Source: DATAAP01 sp041690495 (GTDB taxonomy: Bacteria; Pseudomonadota; Alphaproteobacteria; CACIAM-22H2). From it: a DNA stretch of 64,000 bases. A program made the position numbers and the translations under genes. The stretch spans positions 55,403 through 119,402 of the forward strand of contig JAWLHE010000013.1 in the NCBI GenBank assembly GCA_041690495.1, given 5' to 3'. Shown one piece after another: positions 45,972-54,709 of this stretch (positions within the stretch are counted from its first letter, which is position 1; each line of letters starts with the position of its first letter). Below the pieces are notes generated by a model. It was not told the origin of the DNA. It saw only the letters and a list, made by a program, of their open reading frames with translations, and searched no databases.

Positions 45972-48143
45972 ATGACCGACAGCACTCTTTCCTCCAAGCA
46001 TCCCCCGCGCCGGGGCTCCGCCGCCCGCAACGCCGTCGGCGCACTGGCCGGGTTCACGGCACTCCTGCTGATCGGCGCCGGCGCCGCCTTCGCCCTGAAC
46101 GCCTGGCAATCTTACAACAACCAGATCGATCGCGCGGTCCGCGCCAATGTCAGCATCGCGCACACGCTGCAGGAACAGACCACGCGCACCGTCCAGTCGA
46201 TCGACTTGGTGCTGTCCGGACTGACCGATTTTTTCCGCCTGCGCACCGATTTCGAACGGCCGGGCAGCGAGGCCATCCTAGAGCTGCTGCGCCGGCGCAT
46301 GGCGAAGACGCCGGACCTGTCGGCCATCATCATTGTCGGGCGCGACGGCCGGCTGGTCTACCATACGGATACCGAAGAGCTGCCGCTGATCGACCTCTCC
46401 GATCGCGACTACTTCGCCGCGCAGCGCGCCGTGCCGGGCCCCATGCTCAAGATCTCGGAGCCATTCTTCGGCCGACTGGCGAACCGCTGGTATGTCGGAA
46501 TCAGCCGCCGCATCAACGATGCCGATGGCGAATTCGCCGGCGTCGTTGTCGGCGTTCTCGCACCCGAGAAGCTGAGCGAGCGGTATTCGTCGCTGCTGTC
46601 CTTTCCGGACGGTGCGATCGAGCTGTTCCTGAGCGACGGCACCTATCTCGCGCATGACCCGTTTATCCCGGGCATCGTCGGACGCAACGCGGCGCATACC
46701 GAGCTCTTCACCACCCATCTTCCTGCGGCGCCGGTCGGCACGTTCCAGGTTTCCGGCGAGGGCGGCGCCGCGCGCCGGCTGGTTGCCTATCGTGCCTTCT
46801 CCAGCTGGCCGCTGGTGATCGCGGTATCCGCTTCGCTCGACCAGGTCATGGCCGAATGGCGCCAGAGCCTGGTGCGGCACGGAGCGATCGCGCTGCTGTT
46901 CGGCACCGCGTTCGCGCTTGTCGCGTATTTCCTGATCCGCCAGATCAGCCGCCGCATGGCGTCCGAGGCGGCACTTGCGGGCCTCAGCCGCGAAATCGAA
47001 GTAAAGTCGGAACAGCTCTCGGCGGCGCTGGCCAATATGAGCCAGGGCCTGTGCATGTACGACGCCGACCAGCGGCTGATCCTGTGCAACCGGCGCTATC
47101 TCGAGATCTACAACCTGCCCGCGGGGCTCGTACGCCCGGGGATCACGCTGCGCCAGATCATGGAGCTTAGCATCAGGGTCGGGAACTACGCGCCCGACCG
47201 GGCGGAGCGCCTGCTTGCCGAGCGCCTCGAGATCGGCGCCAGCAAGGAGGACCGGGTGATGCGCCAGCTTCTCGCGTCCGGCCGCACGATCGAGGTCGTC
47301 CACCGGCCCCTGCCGACCGGCGGCTGCGTCGCGACCTTCACCGACATCACCGACCAGGAGACCGTCACCGCCGATCTGCGCAATGCCAAGGAGCAGGCGG
47401 AGTTCGCCAACCGCGCCAAATCCGAGTTCCTCGCCAATATGAGCCACGAGCTGCGTACGCCGCTCAACGCCATCATCGGCTTCTCGCAGATCATGACCGA
47501 GCAGATGTTCGGCCCGATCGGCAGCCCGCGCTATCGCGAATATGCCGGGGACATCCTGAATTCGAGCCAGCACCTCCTGCAGATCATCAATGACATTCTG
47601 GACATGGCGAAGATCGAGGCCGGCCGCGTCGTGCTGCATGAGGCACCGGTCGAGGTCGCCAGGCTGGCCGAAAGCTGCTTTCGGCTGGTGGGCGAACGCG
47701 CCGAGTCGGCGGGCGTGGCACTCCGCATCGACATCGCGCCCGACCTACCCGATCTGCTCGGCGACGAGCGTCTGGTAAAGCAGATCCTGCTCAACCTGCT
47801 GTCGAACGCGGTCAAGTTCACGCCGCGCGGCGGCCGGGTGACCATCTCCGGCCGCGTCGACCCGGACGCCGGCTGGACGCTCTCGGTCATCGACACCGGG
47901 ATCGGCATTACCGCCGCCGACATCCCGCGCGTGATGCAGCCATTCGGGCAGGTCGACGGCAGCTATGCGCGCAAGCACGGCGGCACGGGCCTGGGCCTGT
48001 CGATCGTACGGGCCCTGGCCGAGCTGCACGGCGGCACGTTCCGCCTCGACAGCACGCCCGGCGAAGGCACGACGGCGACGGTTTCCTTCGGCGCGCGCCG
48101 CGTTCTCGCCGGACCTGCCGTCGCCCGCAGGACGGCCGGCTGA
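45972..48143 (+). CDS. membrane sensor histidine kinase with extracytoplasmic cache domain
   Basis: 723 residues. TM1 (about 20-43), a periplasmic dCache/PDC-like sensor (about 50-275, with VYHTDTEELPLIDLSDRDYF), TM2 (about 298-318), a PAS domain (MSQGLCMYDADQRLILCNRRYLEI), then HisKA with the phospho-His in EFLANMSHELRTPLNAIIGFS. The HATPase_c domain has NLLSNAVKFTP, DTGIGI and GTGLGLSIV. It senses an external small molecule. No receiver domain or cognate regulator is adjacent. Start at MTDSTLSS. Confidence 0.92.
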   Translation: MTDSTLSSKHPPRRGSAARNAVGALAGFTALLLIGAGAAFALNAWQSYNNQIDRAVRANVSIAHTLQEQTTRTVQSIDLVLSGLTDFFRLRTDFERPGSEAILELLRRRMAKTPDLSAIIIVGRDGRLVYHTDTEELPLIDLSDRDYFAAQRAVPGPMLKISEPFFGRLANRWYVGISRRINDADGEFAGVVVGVLAPEKLSERYSSLLSFPDGAIELFLSDGTYLAHDPFIPGIVGRNAAHTELFTTHLPAAPVGTFQVSGEGGAARRLVAYRAFSSWPLVIAVSASLDQVMAEWRQSLVRHGAIALLFGTAFALVAYFLIRQISRRMASEAALAGLSREIEVKSEQLSAALANMSQGLCMYDADQRLILCNRRYLEIYNLPAGLVRPGITLRQIMELSIRVGNYAPDRAERLLAERLEIGASKEDRVMRQLLASGRTIEVVHRPLPTGGCVATFTDITDQETVTADLRNAKEQAEFANRAKSEFLANMSHELRTPLNAIIGFSQIMTEQMFGPIGSPRYREYAGDILNSSQHLLQIINDILDMAKIEAGRVVLHEAPVEVARLAESCFRLVGERAESAGVALRIDIAPDLPDLLGDERLVKQILLNLLSNAVKFTPRGGRVTISGRVDPDAGWTLSVIDTGIGITAADIPRVMQPFGQVDGSYARKHGGTGLGLSIVRALAELHGGTFRLDSTPGEGTTATVSFGARRVLAGPAVARRTAG

Positions 48144-48207
48144 CGCGAGCCCGCGGACGGAACCGCCTTGGTCGGCCGATCGGATTCGCGGTAGAACGCC
48201 CGGGCCG

Positions 48208-48621
48208 ATGCAGCCTGCCATCCTCATCCACGGTCTCGACGACGCGCGTGCCGCCCTGCGCGCCGCGCAGGAGTCGGGCCGCCCCGTAACCGTGATCAGC
48301 GGGCCCGGCGCCGCTGCCTATGGCGGACCGGCCTGGTTCGACAACGTCCTGCGACAGGCCCGCGCCGAATGCCCGCGGGCGCAGGTAACGGCGATCCTCG
48401 ACTGCGACGACGCCGCGGGATACGCGCTCGGCGCGCTGCGTTACGGCATCAAGCACGTGCGATTCGATGGCCGCGCCGACGTGACGCTCAAGCTGCAGGA
48501 GATCGCCGCAGCACGGGATGCGACGCTGATCACCGAAGAATTCGTGACGCTGGATTTGCGCGGCGCCCGCGATCCCGCCGCCGCCTGTCGCGCCTGGCTT
48601 GCCAAGCATGCGGTCGGGTGA
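48208..48621 (+). CDS. uncharacterised protein encoded next to epmA
   Basis: 137 residues, small alpha/beta protein without signal or membrane segment (MQPAILIHGLDDARAALRAA start, VTVISGPGAAAYGG, ILDCDDAAGYALGALRYG). The family is not recognised; the pattern suggests a Rossmann-like nucleotide or sugar-binding fold. It overlaps epmA by 14 bases, so it belongs to the epmA-epmB operon and may relate to EF-P modification. Confidence 0.7.
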   Translation: MQPAILIHGLDDARAALRAAQESGRPVTVISGPGAAAYGGPAWFDNVLRQARAECPRAQVTAILDCDDAAGYALGALRYGIKHVRFDGRADVTLKLQEIAAARDATLITEEFVTLDLRGARDPAAACRAWLAKHAVG

Positions 48622-49672
48622 GGCGGTGCCGTGGTGGCGCCCCGAGCGCTTCGCGCGGCGGCGCGCCAATCTCGAGCGGCGTGCCGTCCTGACCCGGGCA
48701 ACGCGCGATTTCTTCGCCGCGCGCGGCTTCGTCGAGGTCGAGACGCCGGCACTGCAGGTCTCGCCGGGGCTGGAGCCGCACCTGGTCGCCTTCGCGACCG
48801 ACCTGATCGCGCCGGGCGGGGCCGGGAAGCGCCGGCTCTATCTCCACACCTCGCCCGAATTCGCGATGAAGAAGCTGCTGGTTGCGGGGATGCCGCGCAT
48901 TTTCCAGCTCGCGCGCGTTTTCCGCAACGCCGAGCGGGCGGCGACGCATCATCCCGAGTTCACCATGCTGGAATGGTATCGCGCCGGCGCAGGATACGAA
49001 TCCCTGATGCAGGATTGCGAGGAGCTTCTGCAAACCGTAGCCGCGTGCGGCGTCGATCGCCTGCGCTGGCAGGGCAAGGCATGCGACCCGCGCGAAGCGG
49101 CTGAGCGGATCACAGTTGCCGACGCATTCGCGCGCCACGCCGGGATCGACATCTTCGCGACGGCGCCCGACCCGCATGCGCCCTCGCTCGCGCTGCTCGC
49201 GGCGCAATCGGAGAAGACCGGCATCGCGCCGCATCCCGGCGACGCGTGGGATGACCTGTTCTTCCGCATCTTTCTCGAGCGCATCGAGCCGAAGCTGGGC
49301 GTCGGCCGTGCGACGATCCTCTGCGACTATCCGGTCAGCATGGCGGCGCTGTCGCGCGCCAGGCCGGGCGACCCGCGCATCGCCGAGCGCATGGAGCTCT
49401 ATGTCTGCGGCCTCGAGCTGGCAAACGGCTTTGCCGAACTGACGGATGCAGCCGAGCAACGGCGCCGCTTCGAGTCCGACATGGCGCTCAAGCAGAAGCG
49501 CTACGGCGAGCGCTACCCGATCGACGAGGATTTCCTGGCCGCGCTGGAGCACGGCATGCCCGAGAGCGCAGGCATTGCCCTCGGCTTCGACCGATTGATG
49601 ATGCTCGCCTGTGGCGCAGATGATATCGAGGACGTTCTGTGGGCGCCGGTGGCGCCATCCGGAGACACATGA
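48608..49672 (+). CDS. epmA: EF-P--(R)-beta-lysine ligase EpmA
   Basis: 354 residues. A paralogue of class II lysyl-tRNA synthetase without the anticodon domain (genX/poxA). It attaches (R)-beta-lysine to the conserved lysine of EF-P. Class II motifs: FVEVETPALQVSPG, motif 2 FRNAERAATHHPEFTMLEWYR and motif 3 GIALGFDRLMML. The ATG overlaps the upstream gene, and its stop overlaps epmB (ATGA). Confidence 0.95.
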   Translation: MRSGEAVPWWRPERFARRRANLERRAVLTRATRDFFAARGFVEVETPALQVSPGLEPHLVAFATDLIAPGGAGKRRLYLHTSPEFAMKKLLVAGMPRIFQLARVFRNAERAATHHPEFTMLEWYRAGAGYESLMQDCEELLQTVAACGVDRLRWQGKACDPREAAERITVADAFARHAGIDIFATAPDPHAPSLALLAAQSEKTGIAPHPGDAWDDLFFRIFLERIEPKLGVGRATILCDYPVSMAALSRARPGDPRIAERMELYVCGLELANGFAELTDAAEQRRRFESDMALKQKRYGERYPIDEDFLAALEHGMPESAGIALGFDRLMMLACGADDIEDVLWAPVAPSGDT

Positions 49673-50706
49673 TGGACGGCTCGCATTTCCCCCGCCGCAC
49701 CGCGCGCAGCGCCGCCGGCCTCGCCGAGGCCGGCGCAATCGATCCGGAGCGCAAAGCCGAGATCGACCGCGTGGCGCGGCGCTACGCGGTCGCGGTCACG
49801 CCTGTGATGCTCGACGCGATCGATCCGGCCGATCCGCGCGATCCGATCGCGCGCCAGTTCGTGCCGAGCGCAGCCGAGCTGACGACGACGCCGGAGGAGC
49901 TGTCCGACCCCATCGGCGATGCAGCGCATACGCCGGTCAAGGGCATTACCCATCGCTATCCCGACCGCGTGCTGCTCAAGCCGACCCATGCCTGCGCCGT
50001 CTACTGCCGCTTCTGCTTCCGGCGCGAAGTGGTCGGACCGGGCGGCGGGGCGCTGTCGCCTGCGGAGCTGGAGGCAGCGCTCGACTACATCCGCGCGCGG
50101 CCGCAGATCTGGGAAGTGATCCTGACCGGCGGCGACCCGCTGATCCTGTCGCCGCGCCGCCTGCGCGAGATCGTCGCGGCCCTCGACGCGATCGACCATC
50201 TCGGCGTCATCCGCATCCACACCCGCGTGCCCGTCGCCGATCCGGTGCGAATCAGCGATGAACTCGTGAGCGCCCTGCGCGCCGACAAGGCGGTGTATGT
50301 CGCGCTCCATGCCAATCACCCGCGCGAGTTCACCGATGAGGCACGCGCGGCATGCCGCCGCATCGTCGATGCCGGAATCCCGATGCTGAGCCAGAGCGTG
50401 CTGCTCAAGGGCGTCAACGATGACTCCGCGACGCTCGAGGCCCTGCTGCGCGCGTTCGTGCGCAACCGCATCAAACCCTACTACCTGCATCACGCCGATC
50501 TGGCGCCCGGCACGTCGCAGTTCCGCACGAGCATCCCGGAAGGCCAGGCGCTGATAAAGAACCTGCGCGGCCGCGTCTCCGGCCTGTGCCAGCCGACCTA
50601 CGTCCTCGACATCCCCGGCGGCCACGGCAAGGTGCCGGTTGGGCCAAACTACTTGGGCGAGGACGGCACGATCGAGGACCTGCGAGGCAAACGCCACGCG
50701 TACTGA
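49669..50706 (+). CDS. epmB: EF-P lysine 2,3-aminomutase EpmB (KamA family)
   Basis: 345 residues. Radical SAM enzyme with the cluster motif CAVYCRFC and SAM-site ILTGGDPL. It converts L-lysine to (R)-beta-lysine for EpmA. PLP-binding region and QSVLLKGVND are typical. Together with epmA here and efp at 57716 the modification pathway is complete in the window. Confidence 0.95.
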   Translation: MMDGSHFPRRTARSAAGLAEAGAIDPERKAEIDRVARRYAVAVTPVMLDAIDPADPRDPIARQFVPSAAELTTTPEELSDPIGDAAHTPVKGITHRYPDRVLLKPTHACAVYCRFCFRREVVGPGGGALSPAELEAALDYIRARPQIWEVILTGGDPLILSPRRLREIVAALDAIDHLGVIRIHTRVPVADPVRISDELVSALRADKAVYVALHANHPREFTDEARAACRRIVDAGIPMLSQSVLLKGVNDDSATLEALLRAFVRNRIKPYYLHHADLAPGTSQFRTSIPEGQALIKNLRGRVSGLCQPTYVLDIPGGHGKVPVGPNYLGEDGTIEDLRGKRHAY

Positions 50707-50942
50707 TCGATGCTGCGGGGAATGCTGGCTCGCGTAGGGACGATTTCGGCCGGCCGCACGATCCGCGATCAATGTATGCGGCGCAACCGACGGGCAATGT
50801 CACGCGCGGTCATGCGCGTGAGCTTCTCTCATCCGTTGGCCGGAACATGGGTGACGGAACAAGACGCCGGTGCCGGCAAATCATCACCGCCTCCGTCGGG
50901 CGGCGGAGCGGACGCTTTCGGCATGGAGGCACTGACCGCGTC

Positions 50943-50976
50943 GGGCTCTCCCCTTCCGAATGGGAGGGGAGAGCCC
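50943..50976. other. large hairpin between epmB and the DUF2382 genes
   Basis: GGGCTCTCCCCT/AGGGGAGAGCCC, 12-bp stem with a 10-base loop in the convergent intergenic region. No T run on either strand; it may still act as a bidirectional terminator or RNA-stabilising end. Confidence 0.5.
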
Positions 50977-50989
50977 GTACTCGCCTGGA

Positions 50990-51778
50990 TTACTTTCGCT
51001 CGCGCGGAGCGGTGCCGGCCGCCTCCGGCTCTCTTTCGACATCGACCTGCGTGCGCCGGACCGTGTCGCGAACGCGCTCGGTCCGCTCACCGGCATCCTT
51101 GCTGACGACGACGTCTTCCTTCACGCGCGCGCTCTTCTCGACGACAGGCACCTCCTCGCGCTCGCGCATCGTGAAGCTGCGCTCTCGGAAAGCATCGTCG
51201 CCGGCCGGCGTCGCGCCCGAGGCGGGACGGCGCTCGACCTTCACCGACTCGTTGCGCAGCCGCACCAGTTCTTCGAAGGGCTGCTCGACGACATAGCTGT
51301 GCACGCGCACGCCGCCCCGCTCCACCTGACGCTTGCCGACCCTGACCTCCTCTTCTGCCACGGGGATGCGCGCCTCGCCTTCCGTTCCGGCCCTCGCCGC
51401 CCCGCCGGCTGCGGCCCCGGCAGCCGTCGCCGGGCCTGCCGCCGCGCCTGCTGCCTCCGTATCGACATCGATCGGGTCGTAACGGTCGAGGATCTGGGAG
51501 GCTTTCTCGACCTGGGACTCGCTCGCGTGGACCTTGACGATCGTTCGGCCGCTCTCGATCTGCCGCTGATAGCCGCTGATCTCTTCCTCCGGAACCCCGA
51601 ACAGCCAGTCGAAGAAGCCGCGCGATTCGCCGTCGCCGGTCGTCGTCGCGCCCGACGTCGAGGCGGTTTCCGAAGAAATATGAACCTGGTCGGGCTTTAT
51701 GCCGACATCCGACAGCTCGCGCCGGAGTTCGGCTGCGTCCGGAAGATTGGGATAGACTGCAATAAGGCTTTGGTACAT
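50990..51778 (-). CDS. stress protein with YflT-like N-terminal and DUF2382 C-terminal domains
   Basis: 262 residues. The N-terminal 95 residues (MYQSLIAVYPNLPDAAELRREL...GRTIVKVHA...ILDRYDPID) form the YflT/general-stress domain, homologous to the small protein at 54150. An Ala/Gly linker follows, then DUF2382 (RIPVAEEEVRVGKRQVERGGVRVHSYVVEQP). DUF2382 proteins are general-stress, non-enzymatic proteins of unknown mechanism. Start at the ATG after GTGAGG. It follows the other DUF2382 gene by 8 bases. Confidence 0.85.
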   Translation of the reverse strand: MYQSLIAVYPNLPDAAELRRELSDVGIKPDQVHISSETASTSGATTTGDGESRGFFDWLFGVPEEEISGYQRQIESGRTIVKVHASESQVEKASQILDRYDPIDVDTEAAGAAAGPATAAGAAAGGAARAGTEGEARIPVAEEEVRVGKRQVERGGVRVHSYVVEQPFEELVRLRNESVKVERRPASGATPAGDDAFRERSFTMREREEVPVVEKSARVKEDVVVSKDAGERTERVRDTVRRTQVDVEREPEAAGTAPRERK

Positions 51779-51786
51779 CTCGGTCC

Positions 51787-52218
51787 TCACTCGGTTTGTG
51801 GTGTCTTGGTACTGCGGCGCGCCGCCCCCTCGGTTTCGGACGATGGTTCATCGACAATCTCGATGTCTTCCGATCGGAGCGTGACCTCTTCGCTGAACGG
51901 CTCGGAGCGCTTGCTCTTGCGGACGCGGACTTCCTCGCGCAGCACAAGGCGACGCTCCACGACCGCAACTTCCTCGAGGACGGGGATGATCAGCGTATCG
52001 CCTTCCTCGCGAACCGGCGGAGCCGTGGTCACCACGCGGTTGACCGGCACGCGCTCGACTGTAAGGTCTTCGCGCTGAACCAGCGCTCCCACCGTCTCGG
52101 TGCGTGCGCTGACGCGCTTGTTTATCCGCTTGCGCCGCTCCTCGGTTCGTTTGGAAACTGCCGCGACCTCCTCGTGAAGCGGCACGGTCCGGGTCCGGTC
52201 GTCAGAGCCGCGCGGCAT
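51787..52218 (-). CDS. DUF2382-domain stress protein
   Basis: 143 residues with DUF2382 halves: VPLHEEVAAVSKRTEERRKRINKRVSARTETV, then LIIPVLEEVAVVERRLVLREEVRVRK. Acidic and basic residues alternate in beta-strand pattern. First gene of the two-gene unit under an EcfG-type promoter 132 bases upstream. Confidence 0.85.
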   Translation of the reverse strand: MPRGSDDRTRTVPLHEEVAAVSKRTEERRKRINKRVSARTETVGALVQREDLTVERVPVNRVVTTAPPVREEGDTLIIPVLEEVAVVERRLVLREEVRVRKSKRSEPFSEEVTLRSEDIEIVDEPSSETEGAARRSTKTPQTE

Positions 52219-52349
52219 CGCTCACCTGCCGCGCACAACGGCGCACCGCGCGTGATGACGCCTGCCCCGTTTTGCCGGAACCGCATTGAAGCAAATCAGG
52301 CGACGCATTTCGATGCGATCCCTGCGCGGCAATTTCAACGCAGTCGACC

Positions 52350-52375
52350 AACGTCGACCCGAGTCGACTCGTTCC
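52350..52375 (-). promoter_or_regulatory. EcfG-type general-stress promoter of the DUF2382 genes
   Basis: Minus strand GGAAC (52371-52375), 17 bases, CGTT (52350-52353). Exact consensus. The spacer and flank are rich in GTCGAC/GAGTCGACTC palindromes, which may also bind a regulator. Confidence 0.78.
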
Positions 52376-52453
52376 ATCGCGCGTTTCGGATCATTCGCCG
52401 AAGCAAGGTTTCGACTCGAAGTGAGTCGAGCCGGGAGCCGTGGCAGGGACTCT

Positions 52454-53068
52454 CTAGGCTGGCCGGAACGTTCCGTCCGCACCGAGGCAGAGCAGCTCTC
52501 CGCTCTCGATACCGAAATACCAGCCGTGCAGCGTGAGTGCCCCGCTCTCGACGCGCTCCTTCACCCATGGAAAGGTTAGCAGGTGGGCGAGCGAGACCTT
52601 GATCGATTCATGCTCGCATACGGTCTGGGCGCGCTCGGCATCGCCGCCGGTCGCCGCCAGGGCACGCTCGCGCGCCGGTGCCGCGATCTCCATCCAGTGC
52701 CGGATGAAATCCGCCCCGCTTTCGCCCGCCCCGCGCAGCAGCGCGCCGATGCCGCCGCACTGCGCGTGCCCCAGCACGATCACGTGCTCGACCTTGAGTG
52801 AACGCACCGCGAATTCGATTGCGGCGCTGGTGCCGTGGTACGCGGCATCGGGCTCGTAGGGCGGCACGAGGTTGGCGACGTTGCGCACGACGAAGATCTC
52901 GCCCGGCGCTGCGTCGAACACGAGCTGCGGATCGAGCCGCGAATCGGCGCAGGTGATCACCATCGCGCGCGGCGATTGCCCGCGCGCGGCCAGTTCCCTG
53001 AACAGGGTGCGGCGCTGTTGCCAGGCCGTGGCGCGGAAGCGGCGGTAACCCTCGATCAGGCTGTTCAT
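52454..53068 (-). CDS. beta-class carbonic anhydrase
   Basis: 204 residues. Zinc ligands in CADSR, and His and Cys in LGHAQCGG. Interconverts CO2 and bicarbonate in the cytoplasm. Located inside the stress island, but no EcfG-type promoter was found directly upstream. The intergenic region upstream contains a degenerate repeat (53102-53173). Confidence 0.95.
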   Translation of the reverse strand: MNSLIEGYRRFRATAWQQRRTLFRELAARGQSPRAMVITCADSRLDPQLVFDAAPGEIFVVRNVANLVPPYEPDAAYHGTSAAIEFAVRSLKVEHVIVLGHAQCGGIGALLRGAGESGADFIRHWMEIAAPARERALAATGGDAERAQTVCEHESIKVSLAHLLTFPWVKERVESGALTLHGWYFGIESGELLCLGADGTFRPA

Positions 53069-53101
53069 CGGTCGAATCGCGAAGGGACGCTCATGGCGCG
53101 C

Positions 53102-53173
53102 GCTGATACCGCATTACCCCGCCGCGCGCGAGAGCGAATAACGGCTCAGTGCATCCCTTAGGCCTGCGTGACG
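53102..53173. repeat. copy A of an imperfect 73-bp repeat
   Basis: About three-quarters identical by eye to 54107-54180. Copy B includes the 3' end of the YflT-like gene and its downstream flank; copy A has the same flank, but the matching coding end is broken by a stop. It therefore looks like the relic of a lost paralogue. Confidence 0.55.
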
Positions 53174-53240
53174 GGGCGCAGATGTCCGGAAAGAGCACGG
53201 ACACCCCCGCCCCTGCCGGCGCGTCAGCACGCCGCGCCGG

Positions 53241-53858
53241 TCAATGGCCCGCTTCCTTATTTTCCCGGTGTTTGAGGCTGGCGCCGCTCGAGACGAGATG
53301 ATCCACACTCTCGGCAAAGTGGGTGAACTGGACATAGGTCGCCACATAGGCTCGCCCCTGTTCGACAGACGTCTCGGCCGCCTGGCGATTCCGATGGGCA
53401 TTGGCAAAGCGCTCCTTTAGCGCGTCGCTCACCGCTGCGGCCATCTTGTCGGCGAGTGGATCGATGTTGCCGTCGACCAAAGCCCGGTCAGCGGCGGCTA
53501 TCGCGGGATCGACGCTCTCGGCCGCTTTGAGCCCCGTAAAGCCTTCCCCCTCACCGGCACGGTGGATTCTGACAAGCGTCTCGAAGAAATAGCGATCGGC
53601 GACCCTCCTGGCAGCCTCGCCTTCGCTGCGAGCCGCCAGCGTCAGTGCGAATGCCTCGCGGATCTCGCCTTCATCTTCGCCGCGAACCCATTTCAGGACC
53701 GGATCCACCGACCCATCGGTAAGCGCTCTTTGCGCATCCTTGACGACCGGACCGGCCATGGTATCGCAGTGGGCCAGCGCCGGGCTGGACAGCGCCGACA
53801 CCAGCATCAGTGTCGGGAGAAGGACGGCGGATCGAACGAAGAACTGATGCAACTTCAT
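53241..53858 (-). CDS. DUF6448-family exported protein
   Basis: 205 residues. Signal peptide (about 1-29, cleaved after PALA), then the family start AHCDTMAGPVVKDAQRAL, a central RYFFETLVRIHRAGEGEGFTGLK and a His-containing end (THFAESVDHLV). Periplasmic, helical, unknown function. GGGAGA before the ATG. A possible EcfG-like promoter lies 120 bases upstream. Confidence 0.82.
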   Translation of the reverse strand: MKLHQFFVRSAVLLPTLMLVSALSSPALAHCDTMAGPVVKDAQRALTDGSVDPVLKWVRGEDEGEIREAFALTLAARSEGEAARRVADRYFFETLVRIHRAGEGEGFTGLKAAESVDPAIAAADRALVDGNIDPLADKMAAAVSDALKERFANAHRNRQAAETSVEQGRAYVATYVQFTHFAESVDHLVSSGASLKHRENKEAGH

Positions 53859-53977
53859 CGGAATCTCCCAAGCGTAGATCGGAAGGCTTGATGAAAGAGG
53901 GCCAGAGGGAGTCGCCATATGAAGATCACTTGCGGGATCCGATATCTCGCCTCCGATGGCGCGGCACCGTGCCAACT

Positions 53978-54002
53978 GAACTGCCCCTCTGCCGAGCGGT
54001 TC
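53978..54002 (-). promoter_or_regulatory. possible EcfG-like promoter of the DUF6448 gene
   Basis: Minus strand GGAAC (53998-54002), 16 bases, AGTT (53978-53981): one mismatch to CGTT and the shorter allowed spacer. Weaker than the other three. Confidence 0.4.
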
Positions 54003-54106
54003 CGGAGGCGGCAGAGCTAGGACCGGCCCGCAGACCGTTCACGGGTATCTCATGCCGCCCCTGCCCGGCCTCGGTCGTCCGCCGCCAGCTTTGTGACCGG
54101 ACGCGG

Positions 54107-54180
54107 GCTGATGGCGCATTGCGCCGCCGCGCGCGAGGACCAATGACGGTCAGTGCACCCCTTCGCGCTGGGTGATCGGG
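54107..54180. repeat. copy B of an imperfect 73-bp repeat
   Basis: Partner of 53102-53173; covers the last ten codons of the YflT-like gene and about 43 bases beyond its stop. Shares GCTGAT, GCCGCGCGCGAG and CAGTGCA blocks. Confidence 0.55.
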
Positions 54181-54443
54181 CCATAGCGGTCGAGCAGCTG
54201 CGAAACCTTCTCTGCGTTCGCATCGCCCGCGCGCACCCTGACGACCGTGCGGCCGCGCTCGAGACTCTCGCGATAGAACGTCATGTCGTCCGCCGGCACG
54301 CCGGACAGCATGTCTGCACCGGCTGTTTCGACCCCGGTCGAGATCCGGATGTCGTCGGCGCTCACCCCTGCGGCCACCAGCTCGGCGCGCAGTTCGGCAG
54401 TGTCCGGCATGCGGCTGTAGACGGCGAAAATGGTATGAGGCAT
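54150..54443 (-). CDS. small YflT-like general-stress protein
   Basis: 97 residues, homologous to the N-terminal domain of the DUF2382 protein at 50990: MPHTIFAVYSRMPDTAELRAELVAAGV, then GRTVVRVRAGDANAEKVSQLLDRYGPI. Cytoplasmic alpha/beta fold, unknown function. GAGGG precedes the ATG and an EcfG-type promoter lies 46 bases upstream. Confidence 0.8.
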   Translation of the reverse strand: MPHTIFAVYSRMPDTAELRAELVAAGVSADDIRISTGVETAGADMLSGVPADDMTFYRESLERGRTVVRVRAGDANAEKVSQLLDRYGPITQREGVH

Positions 54444-54488
54444 CGGCTGCCCTCGTACTCCCGGCTCGGCACGTGTCTCTGCCCGGCC

Positions 54489-54514
54489 AACGTGCGCACG
54501 ACCCGATCCGTTCC
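54489..54514 (-). promoter_or_regulatory. EcfG-type general-stress promoter of the YflT-like gene
   Basis: Minus strand GGAAC (54510-54514), 17 bases, CGTT (54489-54492). Exact consensus. Confidence 0.78.
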
Positions 54515-54709
54515 TACGGCCGCCACACCGCCCGGCCGGACAGGCCCGGAGAAACCGTCTTGACGAAATCGCCCGGTCTGGCGGAATCGCGCCTGGAGTG
54601 GCGCGCCCGCGCGGTCCAGGGACCGGCGGGCGTTTTTCGTTTGCGCCGTCCCTGGACGGGACCGCATGAATGCCTCGGGAACGACCGGAAGAAAGTAGAA
54701 AGGAGAGCG

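Noticed and set aside
53919..54020. 33-codon + strand frame with a GGGAG before it
   Set aside because: Lies across the probable promoter and leader of the DUF6448 gene; Cys/Arg composition gives no support.
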